Source: Ruminococcaceae bacterium UBA6353 (GTDB lineage Bacteria; Bacillota; Clostridia; Oscillospirales; Acutalibacteraceae). From it: 64,000 bases of DNA. Below the pieces are notes generated by a model. The model ran no database searches, was not told the DNA's origin, and was given only the letters and a program-made list of their open reading frames with translations. Shown here one piece after another: positions 34,281 through 42,508 of this stretch. The translations under genes and the position numbers were made by a program. Within the stretch, counting starts at the first letter, position 1. Every line of letters begins with the position of its first letter. The stretch is taken from positions 15,636 to 79,635 of the forward strand of contig DJRT01000024.1 of assembly GCA_002437905.1 (NCBI GenBank), written 5' to 3'.

Positions 34281-34354
34281 CGGGGTACGATCGTTTTTCA
34301 ACTTGAGACGGGAAGCCGCTTTCCTTTTGCGGCTTTTGGCATGATCGTACCCCG
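34281..34354 (+). promoter_or_regulatory. Structured leader with 12-bp long-range inverted repeat
   Basis: The arms cggggtacgatc (34281-34292) and gatcgtaccccg (34343-34354) are exact inverse copies and enclose an inner hairpin, aagccgc (34313-34319) with gcggctt (34329-34335), followed by TTGG. The element lies wholly within the predicted leader of the glmM-glmS transcript. It does not resemble the glmS ribozyme. It could be an RNA switch, or two DNA half-sites for the HTH protein. Confidence 0.55.
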
Positions 34355-34394
34355 GTCACTTTGTCCAATGCTTTTCCGAAAGGAGCGTTTGCCA

Positions 34395-36038
34395 TTGACT
34401 ATCGGGCAGAAAATTGCTGTTCTGCGTACGGCTGCGCAGATGTCGCAGGAGCAGCTGGCCGGGCAGCTGGAGGTTTCCCGCCAATCGGTTTCCAAGTGGG
34501 AATCGGATCAGACACTGCCGGAGATCGGCAAGGTGGTGCAGCTTTCCCGGCTGTTCAATATCACCACAGACGATCTGCTGCTGGATTCCATTCCGCTGGC
34601 GCCGACCTATACCGAGCCGCTGTTTCGCCCGGAGGAGACGGAGCAATATAACCGCAAATATTTCGGCACCGACGGCTTCCGCGGGGAGGCCAATGAGGTG
34701 CTGACGGCCGACCACGCCTACCGTGTCGGCCGCTTTCTGGGCTGGTACTATGCCAGCCCGCTTTCCGGCTGCCGTGAGCCGGCGCACCGCACCCGTGTGG
34801 TGGTGGGCAAGGATACCCGTCGCTCCAGCTATATGCTGGAATATGCGCTGGTGGCTGGGCTGACCGCCTCCGGCGCGGACGCCCACATGCTGCATGTGAC
34901 CACCACCCCCAGCGTGGCCTATGTGGTGCGGCAGGATCAGTTTGACTGCGGTGTGATGATCTCTGCCTCGCACAATCCCTACTACGATAACGGGATCAAG
35001 CTGGTCAACCGCTATGGCGAAAAGATGGATGACCATACACTGGCGCTGGTGGAAAAGTACATCGACGCCGATATGGAGCCATTTGGCTGCGGGGATGAGC
35101 TGCCGCTGGCTAAGCGGGAGCGGATCGGCCGCATTGTGGACTATGTGGCGGGACGCAACCGGTATGTCAGCTTTTTGATCTCGGCGGCGGCCAATTCCTA
35201 TAAGGGGCTGCACATCGCGCTGGATTGCGCCAACGGCTCTTCGTGGATGATCGCCAAGGCGGTGTTTGACGCCCTCGGCGCGACCACGGAGGTGATCCAT
35301 GCCGACCCGGACGGCGTAAATATCAACTACAATGCCGGTTCCACCCATATCGGCGATCTGCGGCAGTTTGTGCGGGAGCATCACTGCCATGCGGGCTTCG
35401 CCTTCGACGGCGACGCCGACCGCTGCATCGCGGTGGATGAAAACGGCCAGATCATCAATGGGGATCATGTGCTGTATATCCTCAGCGACCGCCTGCGCCG
35501 CAAGGGGATGCTGAAGGGTAACCGGGTGGTGACCACCGTGATGTCCAATCTGGGGCTGCTGCGGGCGCTGAAGGCGAACGGGATCGACTGCATCTGCACC
35601 ACCGTGGGGGACCGGTATGTACTGGACGCCATGGTGCAGCACGATTGCAGCATTGGCGGTGAGCCGACCGGCCATACCATTCTGCGCAAGTACGCCTCCA
35701 CCGGCGATGGCATCCTGACGGCGATCATGCTGGCGGAGGCCATGGTGGAAAGCAAGCTTTCCCTGGGGCAGCTTGCCGCACCGGTGACCATGTTTCCGCA
35801 GACGGTGCGCAATGTGCCGGTAACGGATAAGGCAGCCGCTGCGCAGGATGAGCGGATACAGGCCGAGCTGCGCCGGCTGCAGGCGGAGATCGGGGAGGCC
35901 GGCCGTGTGCTGCTGCGCAAAAGCGGCACCGAGCCGACACTGCGGGTGATGGTGGAATGTGCCACACAAAAGCAGTGTGACGCCTATGCCGCCGAGCTGG
36001 CGGATTTCATTGTTGGCTGCGGATACGGACGACAGTAG
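34395..36038 (+). CDS. glmM: XRE DNA-binding domain fused to phosphoglucosamine mutase
   Basis: A 547-residue fusion. Residues 2-62 are a Cro/CI-type helix-turn-helix (GQKIAVLRTAAQMSQEQLA, EVSRQSVSKWESDQTLPEI, LSRLFNITTDDLLL). After a linker, residues about 88-547 are a complete GlmM, converting glucosamine 6-phosphate to glucosamine 1-phosphate: FGTDGFRGE from residue 90, catalytic Ser192 in SASHNP, metal loop DGDADRC, the sugar loop GGEPTGH, and the phosphate loop RKSGTEPTLRV. The TTG start at 34395 lies 10 bases after AAAGGAG; an in-frame ATG at 34341 has no ribosome binding site and would cut into the leader repeat. It is followed by glmS after 34 bases, so both steps of hexosamine synthesis are in one operon. 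Confidence 0.9.
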   Translation: MTIGQKIAVLRTAAQMSQEQLAGQLEVSRQSVSKWESDQTLPEIGKVVQLSRLFNITTDDLLLDSIPLAPTYTEPLFRPEETEQYNRKYFGTDGFRGEANEVLTADHAYRVGRFLGWYYASPLSGCREPAHRTRVVVGKDTRRSSYMLEYALVAGLTASGADAHMLHVTTTPSVAYVVRQDQFDCGVMISASHNPYYDNGIKLVNRYGEKMDDHTLALVEKYIDADMEPFGCGDELPLAKRERIGRIVDYVAGRNRYVSFLISAAANSYKGLHIALDCANGSSWMIAKAVFDALGATTEVIHADPDGVNINYNAGSTHIGDLRQFVREHHCHAGFAFDGDADRCIAVDENGQIINGDHVLYILSDRLRRKGMLKGNRVVTTVMSNLGLLRALKANGIDCICTTVGDRYVLDAMVQHDCSIGGEPTGHTILRKYASTGDGILTAIMLAEAMVESKLSLGQLAAPVTMFPQTVRNVPVTDKAAAAQDERIQAELRRLQAEIGEAGRVLLRKSGTEPTLRVMVECATQKQCDAYAAELADFIVGCGYGRQ

Positions 36039-36072
36039 ACAAAGCAAATATGCGTGATGGAGGGACTTTACC

Positions 36073-37902
36073 ATGTGTGGTATTGTAGGATTTATCGGAT
36101 ATAAGCCGGCGGCACCGCTGCTGCTGGAGGGGCTGCAGAAGCTGGAGTACCGGGGTTATGACTCGGCCGGCGTGGCGCTGCTGGATGCCGGCGGCTTTGC
36201 GGTGAGCAAGGCCAAGGGCCGTCTGCAGGTGCTGGCTGACCGCATCCACGGCGGCGAGGGGTATCCGCAGACGGTGGGCATCGGGCATACGCGCTGGGCC
36301 ACCCACGGCAAGCCGAGCGACGAGAATTCCCACCCGCACCTGAGTGCCGGCCGGCGTTTTGCTGTGGTGCACAACGGGATCATTGAAAACTATGCCGAGC
36401 TGAAGGCCGGGCTGCAGGCGGAGGGGGTGCCCTTTGCCTCCGAGACCGATACCGAGGTGGTGGCGCAGCTGCTGGAAAAGAACTACCACGGTGATCTGCA
36501 CGCGGCGGTGACGGCCACAGTGGCGCAGCTGGAAGGCTCCTACGCCCTGGGCATCCTGTGTGCCGACCACCCGGATAGGCTGTATGCGGTGCGCAATGCC
36601 AGCCCGCTGATCATCGGTCTGTCGGAGGAGGGCAACTTCATTGCCTCGGATATTCCGGCTGTGCTGGCGCATACCCGTCGGGTGATCCAGCTGGCTGACC
36701 ATGAGATGGCCTGCCTGACAGCGGATACGGTGCAGGTGTGGAATGCTGCCGGCCAGCCGGAGGAAAAGCCGGTGCGCGTGGTGGACTGGGATGTGGCCGC
36801 GGCGGAAAAGGGCGGCTATGAGCACTTTATGCTCAAGGAGATCATGGAGCAGCCGCAGGCGCTGGCGGCAACCATCTCCCCGCGGATAAACGATGCCGGG
36901 GAGATTGTGCTGGACGGCGTGCAGTTTACGGCACAGCAGCTGCGGGAGATGCACCGCATCGTCATTGTGGCCTGCGGTTCGGCGTACCACGCCGGCGTGG
37001 TGGGCAAGTACTTCCTGGAAAAGGTGGTCGGCGTCCCGGTCGAGGTGGATGTGGCCTCGGAATTCCGTTACCGGGAGCCGCTGGTGGATGCGCACACGCT
37101 GGCCATTATTATCAGCCAGTCCGGCGAAACGGCGGACACACTGGCCGGCCTGCGGGAGGCCAAACGGCGCGGTGCCCGTGTGCTGTCCATTGTGAATGTG
37201 GTGGGCAGCACCATCGCCTGCGAAAGTGATGATGTGCTGTATACCTGGGCCGGCCCGGAGATCGCGGTGGCGACCACCAAGGGGTATACCACCCAGGTGA
37301 GCATGCTGTATCTGGTGGGGCTGTACATGGCGCAGCAGCTGGGTCGCCTGACGGCACAGCAGACAGCTGAGATGCTGAAGACCGTGCAGAGCCTGCCCCG
37401 GCTGGCGGAGGAGGGTCTGCAGGCCACCGAGCAGCTGCGGCATATTGCCGAGGGCTGCCGTGAGCTGGAGCATGCCTACTTTATCGGCCGCAATATGGAC
37501 TATGCGGTGGCACTGGAGGCATCCCTCAAGCTTAAGGAGATCAGCTATATTCACTCCGAGGCTTATGCTGCCGGTGAGCTGAAGCATGGCACCATTTCGC
37601 TGATTGAGGACGGCACGCTGGTGGTGGCGCTGGCCTGCCAGGAGCGGCTGCTGGATAAGACCGTTTCCAACATCAAGGAGGTTAAGGCGCGCGGGGCCCA
37701 TGTGCTGGCCATCACCTGCAGCAGCTTTGTTGACCGATTGAAGGAGGCGGACGAGGTGCTGGCGGTGCCGGATGCACCGGAACTGTTTGCGGCCATTCCA
37801 GAGGTCGTGCCGCTGCAGCTGCTGTCGTACTACATTTCGCTGTACCGCGGCTGCGATATTGATAAGCCCCGTAACCTGGCCAAAAGTGTTACGGTGGAAT
37901 GA
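36073..37902 (+). CDS. glmS: Glutamine-fructose-6-phosphate aminotransferase (isomerizing)
   Basis: A full-length 609-residue GlmS that makes glucosamine 6-phosphate from fructose 6-phosphate and glutamine. The N-terminal glutaminase starts at Cys2 (CGIVGFIGY) and has TRWATHG, HNGIIENY and SETDTEVVAQLL. Two SIS domains follow with ACGSAYHAG, SQSGETADTLAGLREAK and SYIHSEAYAAGELKHG; the C-terminus ends DKPRNLAKSVTVE as in all GlmS. Only 34 bases separate it from the HTH-glmM gene, leaving no room for a glmS ribozyme directly upstream. It precedes a strong terminator. Confidence 0.97.
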   Translation: MCGIVGFIGYKPAAPLLLEGLQKLEYRGYDSAGVALLDAGGFAVSKAKGRLQVLADRIHGGEGYPQTVGIGHTRWATHGKPSDENSHPHLSAGRRFAVVHNGIIENYAELKAGLQAEGVPFASETDTEVVAQLLEKNYHGDLHAAVTATVAQLEGSYALGILCADHPDRLYAVRNASPLIIGLSEEGNFIASDIPAVLAHTRRVIQLADHEMACLTADTVQVWNAAGQPEEKPVRVVDWDVAAAEKGGYEHFMLKEIMEQPQALAATISPRINDAGEIVLDGVQFTAQQLREMHRIVIVACGSAYHAGVVGKYFLEKVVGVPVEVDVASEFRYREPLVDAHTLAIIISQSGETADTLAGLREAKRRGARVLSIVNVVGSTIACESDDVLYTWAGPEIAVATTKGYTTQVSMLYLVGLYMAQQLGRLTAQQTAEMLKTVQSLPRLAEEGLQATEQLRHIAEGCRELEHAYFIGRNMDYAVALEASLKLKEISYIHSEAYAAGELKHGTISLIEDGTLVVALACQERLLDKTVSNIKEVKARGAHVLAITCSSFVDRLKEADEVLAVPDAPELFAAIPEVVPLQLLSYYISLYRGCDIDKPRNLAKSVTVE

Positions 37903-37914
37903 GAGATAAAATAC

Positions 37915-37955
37915 GCCGGAGGGCATCTTTGAAAGAAGATGCCCTCCGGCTATTT
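37915..37955 (+). terminator. Rho-independent terminator of the glm operon
   Basis: Arms gccggagggcatctt and aagatgccctccggc (37915-37950) form a 15-bp stem followed by TATTTTT. Confidence 0.93.
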
Positions 37956-37981
37956 TTCGGAGAATGCTTATCTGGTGGGGT

Positions 37982-40069
37982 TTATTGCACACCGCGGCGG
38001 TAAAGCCCGCGGGTGATGGCGGTCGATGGCGGGGCGCCGCGGCGGTAGGCTTCCAGTACGGCGGCTGCTTCGGCGGCCGTTTCGGTGGTGAAATGGAACA
38101 GGTGGAAATCCACCGGCGGGATATCTGCGGGGTGGTCCCCCCAGTACAGGGGCACACTGTTCAGCACCTCGCTGCAGCCGCCGCTGCACATGACCGGAAA
38201 GGCGGTGCCTGTGCGGTCGGTGATGCCCTGCCCGTGGCAGCCGGCGCAGCCGCCGAGCGCGGCACGGCGGGGACAGTTGCGGGTCAGCATCAGCGGCTGC
38301 CGGCCGTATATCAGCAGCCCGGCGGGCAAGGAGACCGGCAGCAGTGCCGATAGCTGCGCAAAGGTCAGCTCCATGGAAAGGGTGGCCTCCGCCAGCCCGG
38401 CGGTGCGATAGAATTCGGCCGCATCGCGGTTGAAAATGTTGAGGCCGAAGCCGCCGACAGCGGTCAGCCCGGCGGCTCTGGCCAGCGGCAGCGCGCCGAT
38501 ATTGCCGCACAGGGCGGCGGTAGCGCCGCATCCGGCCGCCTGCCGCAGGGCTGTGCGCACGGCTTCCTCTGTGCCGAACAGTCCGCGGGGGATCTCCACA
38601 CCAAGTGCCCCGCCGACAGCCTCTCGGAGCTGCCGCAGCTGCTCCGGCGGCGTGCTCAGGGGCACGAACAGCCGCTCGGCGGTCAGCGCCGGCGACCACT
38701 GCGCGGCGTCGGCCAGCCGGATGTACCGGCGGGCGGTGGCCGCGCGGGGTGCGGCAGCGGGCTGCGGCGGCAGTGCCCGGCGCTCGTAGGGTATCGGCCG
38801 GATGCGGCTGCGCTCCGCCAGCAGCTGCTCCAGCGCTTCGCGGCGCAGGGCGTTCAGCTGTGCCGCCGGGACGGTCAGCCCATCATCCAGTGTGATACGG
38901 CATGTCTGTACATAAAATGGGGTGCCGCCGGTCTTTTTCAGCTGGGCTGCTGCGCGGTCCGCATCCAGCGGGCGGTGCACAGCCGGCTCACCGCCGGGCC
39001 CTGTTACGGTCACGGCATGGCCGTCGGCATCCCGCGCTGTCAGGCTGGTCGCTGTGGCATCGGCCGAAAAGTCCAGTTCGATGCCGATCAGAGGATTTTC
39101 CCGGTCAAAGGTATGCTGCAGGCGGTTCAGTACACCGGCCGCAGCGGTCACATCCTCCTTGCGCCGCACGCCGAACATGGCACCGCCACGCCGGGCAGTG
39201 TAATAGCCATCGGTAAAGCCGGAGCGGGAAAAGATCTGCCGCAGCTCCTCCAGCTGCGCCGGGGATACGCTCTCCCCGCGGGCGGCGGCAGCATACACGG
39301 CCGTGGCTGCCGCCACATACTCCGGCCGCTTCATGCGGCCCTCGATCTTCAGTGAGGCAACGCCAAGCTGTGCCAGCTCCTGCACATATTCGGCAAGGCA
39401 CAGATCCTTCAGGCTCAGTGCCGCCTGCTCCGGCGGGCACGGCCGCGGCCGGTCGCCGGTCGGCGCAAAGGGCAGCCGGCAGGTCTGGGCACACTGGCCG
39501 CGGTTGCCGCTGCGTCCGCCCAGCATGGCCGAAAAGTAGCACTGGCCGGAAACACACATGCACAGCGCACCATGCACAAATACCTCCAGCTCCACGCCCA
39601 GCCCGGCGCAGGCGGCGATCTCTTCCCGCGACATTTCGCGGGAAAGCACCACACGGGAAAAGCCGGCTTCCTGCAGAAGCTGCACACCGGCAGGGGAGTG
39701 GCAGGAAAGCTGGGTGGAGGCGTGCAGCGGCATGGCCGGCATCACCGCCCGCAGCTGCCGCGCCAGCCCGGTGTCCTGCACGATCAGCGCATCCACGCCG
39801 CATTCGCAGGCGAGGATGGCGGTATCCACTGCCGCGGGCAGCTCATCCTGCCGCAGCAGGGTGTTCAGCGTCAGGTGGACGGCTACCCCCCGTGCGTGGC
39901 AATAGGCCACTGCCTCGCGCAGCTCCTGCGGCGAAAAATTGCGGGCAAAGCGCCGGGCATTGAAAGCGCCGGCCCCCAAATAAACAGCGGCGGCGCCGCA
40001 ACGCACCGCCGCCACCAAGGCCTCCGGCGAACCAGCCGGCGCCAGCACCTCCGGAATGTTCCGGCTCAC
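37982..40069 (-). CDS. U32 family protein, RlhA/YegQ-like
   Basis: A 695-residue U32 protein. The N-terminal TIM-barrel-like U32 domain (EVLAPAGSPEALVAAVRCGAAAVYLG) carries the Cys set CMCVSGQCYFSAMLGGRSGNRGQCAQTCR, proposed to hold an iron-sulfur cluster. The middle part resembles DUF3656, and the C-terminal half repeats a barrel with NCPRRAALGGCAGCHG. In E. coli the relative RlhA hydroxylates a cytidine of 23S rRNA; other U32 members act in tRNA hydroxylation. A proteolytic role is older and weakly supported. Its start overlaps the stop of zapA by 4 bases. Confidence 0.88.
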   Translation of the reverse strand: MSRNIPEVLAPAGSPEALVAAVRCGAAAVYLGAGAFNARRFARNFSPQELREAVAYCHARGVAVHLTLNTLLRQDELPAAVDTAILACECGVDALIVQDTGLARQLRAVMPAMPLHASTQLSCHSPAGVQLLQEAGFSRVVLSREMSREEIAACAGLGVELEVFVHGALCMCVSGQCYFSAMLGGRSGNRGQCAQTCRLPFAPTGDRPRPCPPEQAALSLKDLCLAEYVQELAQLGVASLKIEGRMKRPEYVAAATAVYAAAARGESVSPAQLEELRQIFSRSGFTDGYYTARRGGAMFGVRRKEDVTAAAGVLNRLQHTFDRENPLIGIELDFSADATATSLTARDADGHAVTVTGPGGEPAVHRPLDADRAAAQLKKTGGTPFYVQTCRITLDDGLTVPAAQLNALRREALEQLLAERSRIRPIPYERRALPPQPAAAPRAATARRYIRLADAAQWSPALTAERLFVPLSTPPEQLRQLREAVGGALGVEIPRGLFGTEEAVRTALRQAAGCGATAALCGNIGALPLARAAGLTAVGGFGLNIFNRDAAEFYRTAGLAEATLSMELTFAQLSALLPVSLPAGLLIYGRQPLMLTRNCPRRAALGGCAGCHGQGITDRTGTAFPVMCSGGCSEVLNSVPLYWGDHPADIPPVDFHLFHFTTETAAEAAAVLEAYRRGAPPSTAITRGLYRRGVQ

Positions 40070-40419
40070 CGGGCCGCCAGCTTTCTTTCCAGTTCTTCCT
40101 TTTCCCGTTTCACCCGTTCCAGCTCACGGCGCATATTTTCGGCCTCGCTGCGGGAGCGGTTGTTGTCGTCAAAAAAAGATTTCAGCTGCTTGCGCAGGTT
40201 GTCGGCGGTTTTGGTTGCTTTGGCGGCCTCGTCCGCCTCGGCCAGCGCCGTCATCACGGTAGCCATCACCAGCGAGGTGCGCTCATTTTTGTTCATCAGA
40301 TTGCGGATGCGGGCGTCCAGCTGGGCACCCAGCTCCTGCATATAGCCCGGCTCCTCGTCGGTGGTGACGATATAATCCGTTCCGCAAATGGTCAGAGTCA
40401 CCTTTTTGATCGTGTCCAT
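40066..40419 (-). CDS. zapA: Cell division protein ZapA
   Basis: A 117-residue FtsZ-ring stabiliser. The N-terminal globular part (KKVTLTICGTDYIVTTDEEPGYMQELGAQLDARIRNLM) and the long C-terminal coiled coil (ADNLRKQLKSFFDD...ELERVKREKEELERKLAAR) are characteristic. It is cotranscribed with the U32 gene, a pairing common in Clostridia. Confidence 0.92.
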   Translation of the reverse strand: MDTIKKVTLTICGTDYIVTTDEEPGYMQELGAQLDARIRNLMNKNERTSLVMATVMTALAEADEAAKATKTADNLRKQLKSFFDDNNRSRSEAENMRRELERVKREKEELERKLAAR

Positions 40420-40456
40420 TGTTCTCTTCCTTTCGCGTTTTTACTCGCTTTTTTTC

Positions 40457-40485
40457 ATTATACCGCGGATGCGATGGACGGTCAA
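40457..40485 (-). promoter_or_regulatory. Sigma-A promoter of zapA
   Basis: On the minus strand TTGACC (40480-40485) and TATAAT (40457-40462) are 17 bases apart, 38 bases before the start codon. Confidence 0.87.
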
Positions 40486-40576
40486 GGGCATTTTACGGTT
40501 TTTCTCTTGCCGCAGGGAGGAAAATATGGTAGGATAAACAGGAAAAAAGGAGGGGTGCGCTACGGAGACCATCGGC

Positions 40577-41680
40577 TTGTATATCCATACCCCCTTTTGC
40601 CTTTCCAAGTGTCCCTACTGCGATTTTTATTCCGCCCCCCCGCGGGAGGAGAGCGCCCTGGAGCGCTACACGGCCGGGGTGATCGACAGCCTGCGCCGCT
40701 GGGGTGGGCGGCTCTGCGCGCGGGCGGATACACTGTATTTCGGCGGCGGTACACCGTCGCTGCTGGGCGGCCGCCGGCTGGCGGCCATCCTGCGCGCAGC
40801 GGAGGAGAGCTTTTCCCTGTTTTCCGCCGGCCGGCCGGAGATCACCCTGGAGGCCAACCCGGCGGATGATCTGCAGGATACGCTGGCGGCCTTTGCCGCC
40901 GCCGGCGGCAATCGGCTGTCCCTCGGTATGCAGTCTGCCGTGCCAGCGGAGCTGGCGGCGCTGGGGCGGCGGCACACACCGGCGGATGTGGTGCGCACGG
41001 TGCAGGACGCCCACCGCGCCGGGCTGACGAATATATCGCTGGATATCATGCTGGGCATTTCCGGGCAGACGGTACAGACGGTGCGGCAATCGGTGGATTG
41101 TGCAGCGGCGCTGGGGGCGCAGCATGCCTCGGCGTATCTGCTGCGGGTGGAGCCGGATACACCCTACGGCCATTGCCCGCCGCCGCTGCCGGATGAGGAT
41201 GCCGCCGCCGACCTGTATCTGGCGGCGATGCAGCGGCTGGATGAGCACGGCTACCGCCAGTATGAGATCTCCAATACCGCGCAGCCGGGGGCGGAGAGCC
41301 ACCATAATCTGAAATATTGGGACAGCCGCCCGTACCTTGGTATCGGGCCGGCGGCGGCCTCGTACATCCGCGGCCGGCGTTTCACCTATCCGCGGGATAC
41401 ACGGGCGTTTCTGGCCGGCGGTGAGCCGGTGGAGGAGACGGACGCACAGATGCCGGCCGGCAGCCCGGAGGAATATGCCATGCTGCGGCTGCGGCTGACG
41501 GAGGGGCTGTCCTTTGCCGCTTTCCGCGCGCGCTTTGGCGCGCCGGCGCCAGCGGCGTGGGCCGGGCGGGCGGCGGCGCTGCCGCCGGCTCTGGTGCAGG
41601 CGGATGCTGAGGGGATCCGCCTGACGCGGCAGGGCTTTTTGCTTTCCAATACACTGCTTTGTCACATTCTGGCGGGATAA
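40577..41680 (+). CDS. hemW: HemW family radical SAM protein (heme chaperone)
   Basis: A protein of about 367 residues related to HemN but of the HemW type, which binds heme and a 4Fe-4S cluster. The radical SAM cluster motif is CLSKCPYCDF; GGGTPSLL, LEANPADD, LSLGMQSA and YEISNTAQPGAESHHNLKYWD follow. The usual N-terminus (LGLYIHxPFC) starts at residue 1 here. TTG 40577 is the only common start codon in frame, but the strong AAAGGAGGGG site (40547-40555) lies 8 bases before an in-frame ACG at 40562, where a start would give the normal length. It is either a rare ACG start, a mutated ATG, or a weak TTG start. Confidence 0.85.
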   Translation: MYIHTPFCLSKCPYCDFYSAPPREESALERYTAGVIDSLRRWGGRLCARADTLYFGGGTPSLLGGRRLAAILRAAEESFSLFSAGRPEITLEANPADDLQDTLAAFAAAGGNRLSLGMQSAVPAELAALGRRHTPADVVRTVQDAHRAGLTNISLDIMLGISGQTVQTVRQSVDCAAALGAQHASAYLLRVEPDTPYGHCPPPLPDEDAAADLYLAAMQRLDEHGYRQYEISNTAQPGAESHHNLKYWDSRPYLGIGPAAASYIRGRRFTYPRDTRAFLAGGEPVEETDAQMPAGSPEEYAMLRLRLTEGLSFAAFRARFGAPAPAAWAGRAAALPPALVQADAEGIRLTRQGFLLSNTLLCHILAG

Positions 41681-41764
41681 ATTAAATTTCTGTTCATACA
41701 CCGGAGAAAAAATGTGGTAAACTACTGTGTGAAAGGGTAGATGCTACACAAAGGAGGGAATACT

Positions 41765-42493
41765 ATGGCCGGATTAAAGATCATGGTCGTAGATGATGAC
41801 AGCAACATCTGTGAGCTGCTGCGTCTGTATTTGGAAAAAGAAGGCTTCACCACGGTGATCGCCGAGGACGGCGCCAAGGCGCTGGCCATTTTTGATACCG
41901 AAAAGCCTGACCTGCTGCTGCTGGATGTGATGATGCCGAAGCTGGACGGCTGGCAGGTCTGCCGGGAGATCCGCAAGAAATCCCAGTGCCCGATTATCAT
42001 GCTGACCGCCAAGGGCGAGGTGTTTGATAAGGTGCTGGGGCTGGAGCTGGGCGCGGATGATTATGTGGTCAAGCCGTTTGAGACCAAGGAGGTCATCGCC
42101 CGGATCAAGGCGGTGCTGCGCCGCAGCGGGATCAGCGAGGCGAAAAAGGTGCGCCAGGTTGAGTATGACGGCCTGTACATCAATATGGAAAACTACGAGC
42201 TGCGGGTGCGCGGCAAGGTGGTGGATACCCCGCCCAAGGAGATGGAGCTGATCTATCACCTGGCCAGCAACCCCAACCGGGTATATACCCGCGACCAGCT
42301 GCTGGATGAGGTGTGGGGCTTTGAATACTACGGCGACAGCCGCACGGTGGATGTGCATATCAAGCGCCTGCGGGAAAAGCTGGATGGTGTATCTGACCAG
42401 TGGACGCTGAAGACCGTGTGGGGCGTCGGCTATAAATTTGAGGTGCGGGACGACAAGGACGAACAGGCCGATAAGACCGGAAAAGCCGGATAA
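41765..42493 (+). CDS. OmpR/PhoB-family response regulator
   Basis: A 242-residue two-component regulator. The receiver domain (residues 3-118) has the acidic pair VVDDDSN, the phospho-acceptor Asp54 in LLLLDVMMPKLDG, the Thr in IIMLTAKGE and the Lys in VVKPFE. The winged-helix domain (about 135-230) includes VDTPPKEMELIYHLASNPNRVYTRDQLL and SRTVDVHIKRLREKL. ATG 41765 is preferred to in-frame 41741 because AAAGGAGGG lies between them. It ends 15 bases before the kinase gene, forming an operon. Confidence 0.95.
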   Translation: MAGLKIMVVDDDSNICELLRLYLEKEGFTTVIAEDGAKALAIFDTEKPDLLLLDVMMPKLDGWQVCREIRKKSQCPIIMLTAKGEVFDKVLGLELGADDYVVKPFETKEVIARIKAVLRRSGISEAKKVRQVEYDGLYINMENYELRVRGKVVDTPPKEMELIYHLASNPNRVYTRDQLLDEVWGFEYYGDSRTVDVHIKRLREKLDGVSDQWTLKTVWGVGYKFEVRDDKDEQADKTGKAG

Positions 42494-42508
42494 CGGAGGC
42501 GTCAGCGT

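Noticed and set aside
34270..34395. glmS ribozyme in the glm leader
   Set aside because: The GCGCC core and the conserved pseudoknot segments are not present, and the leader is too short.
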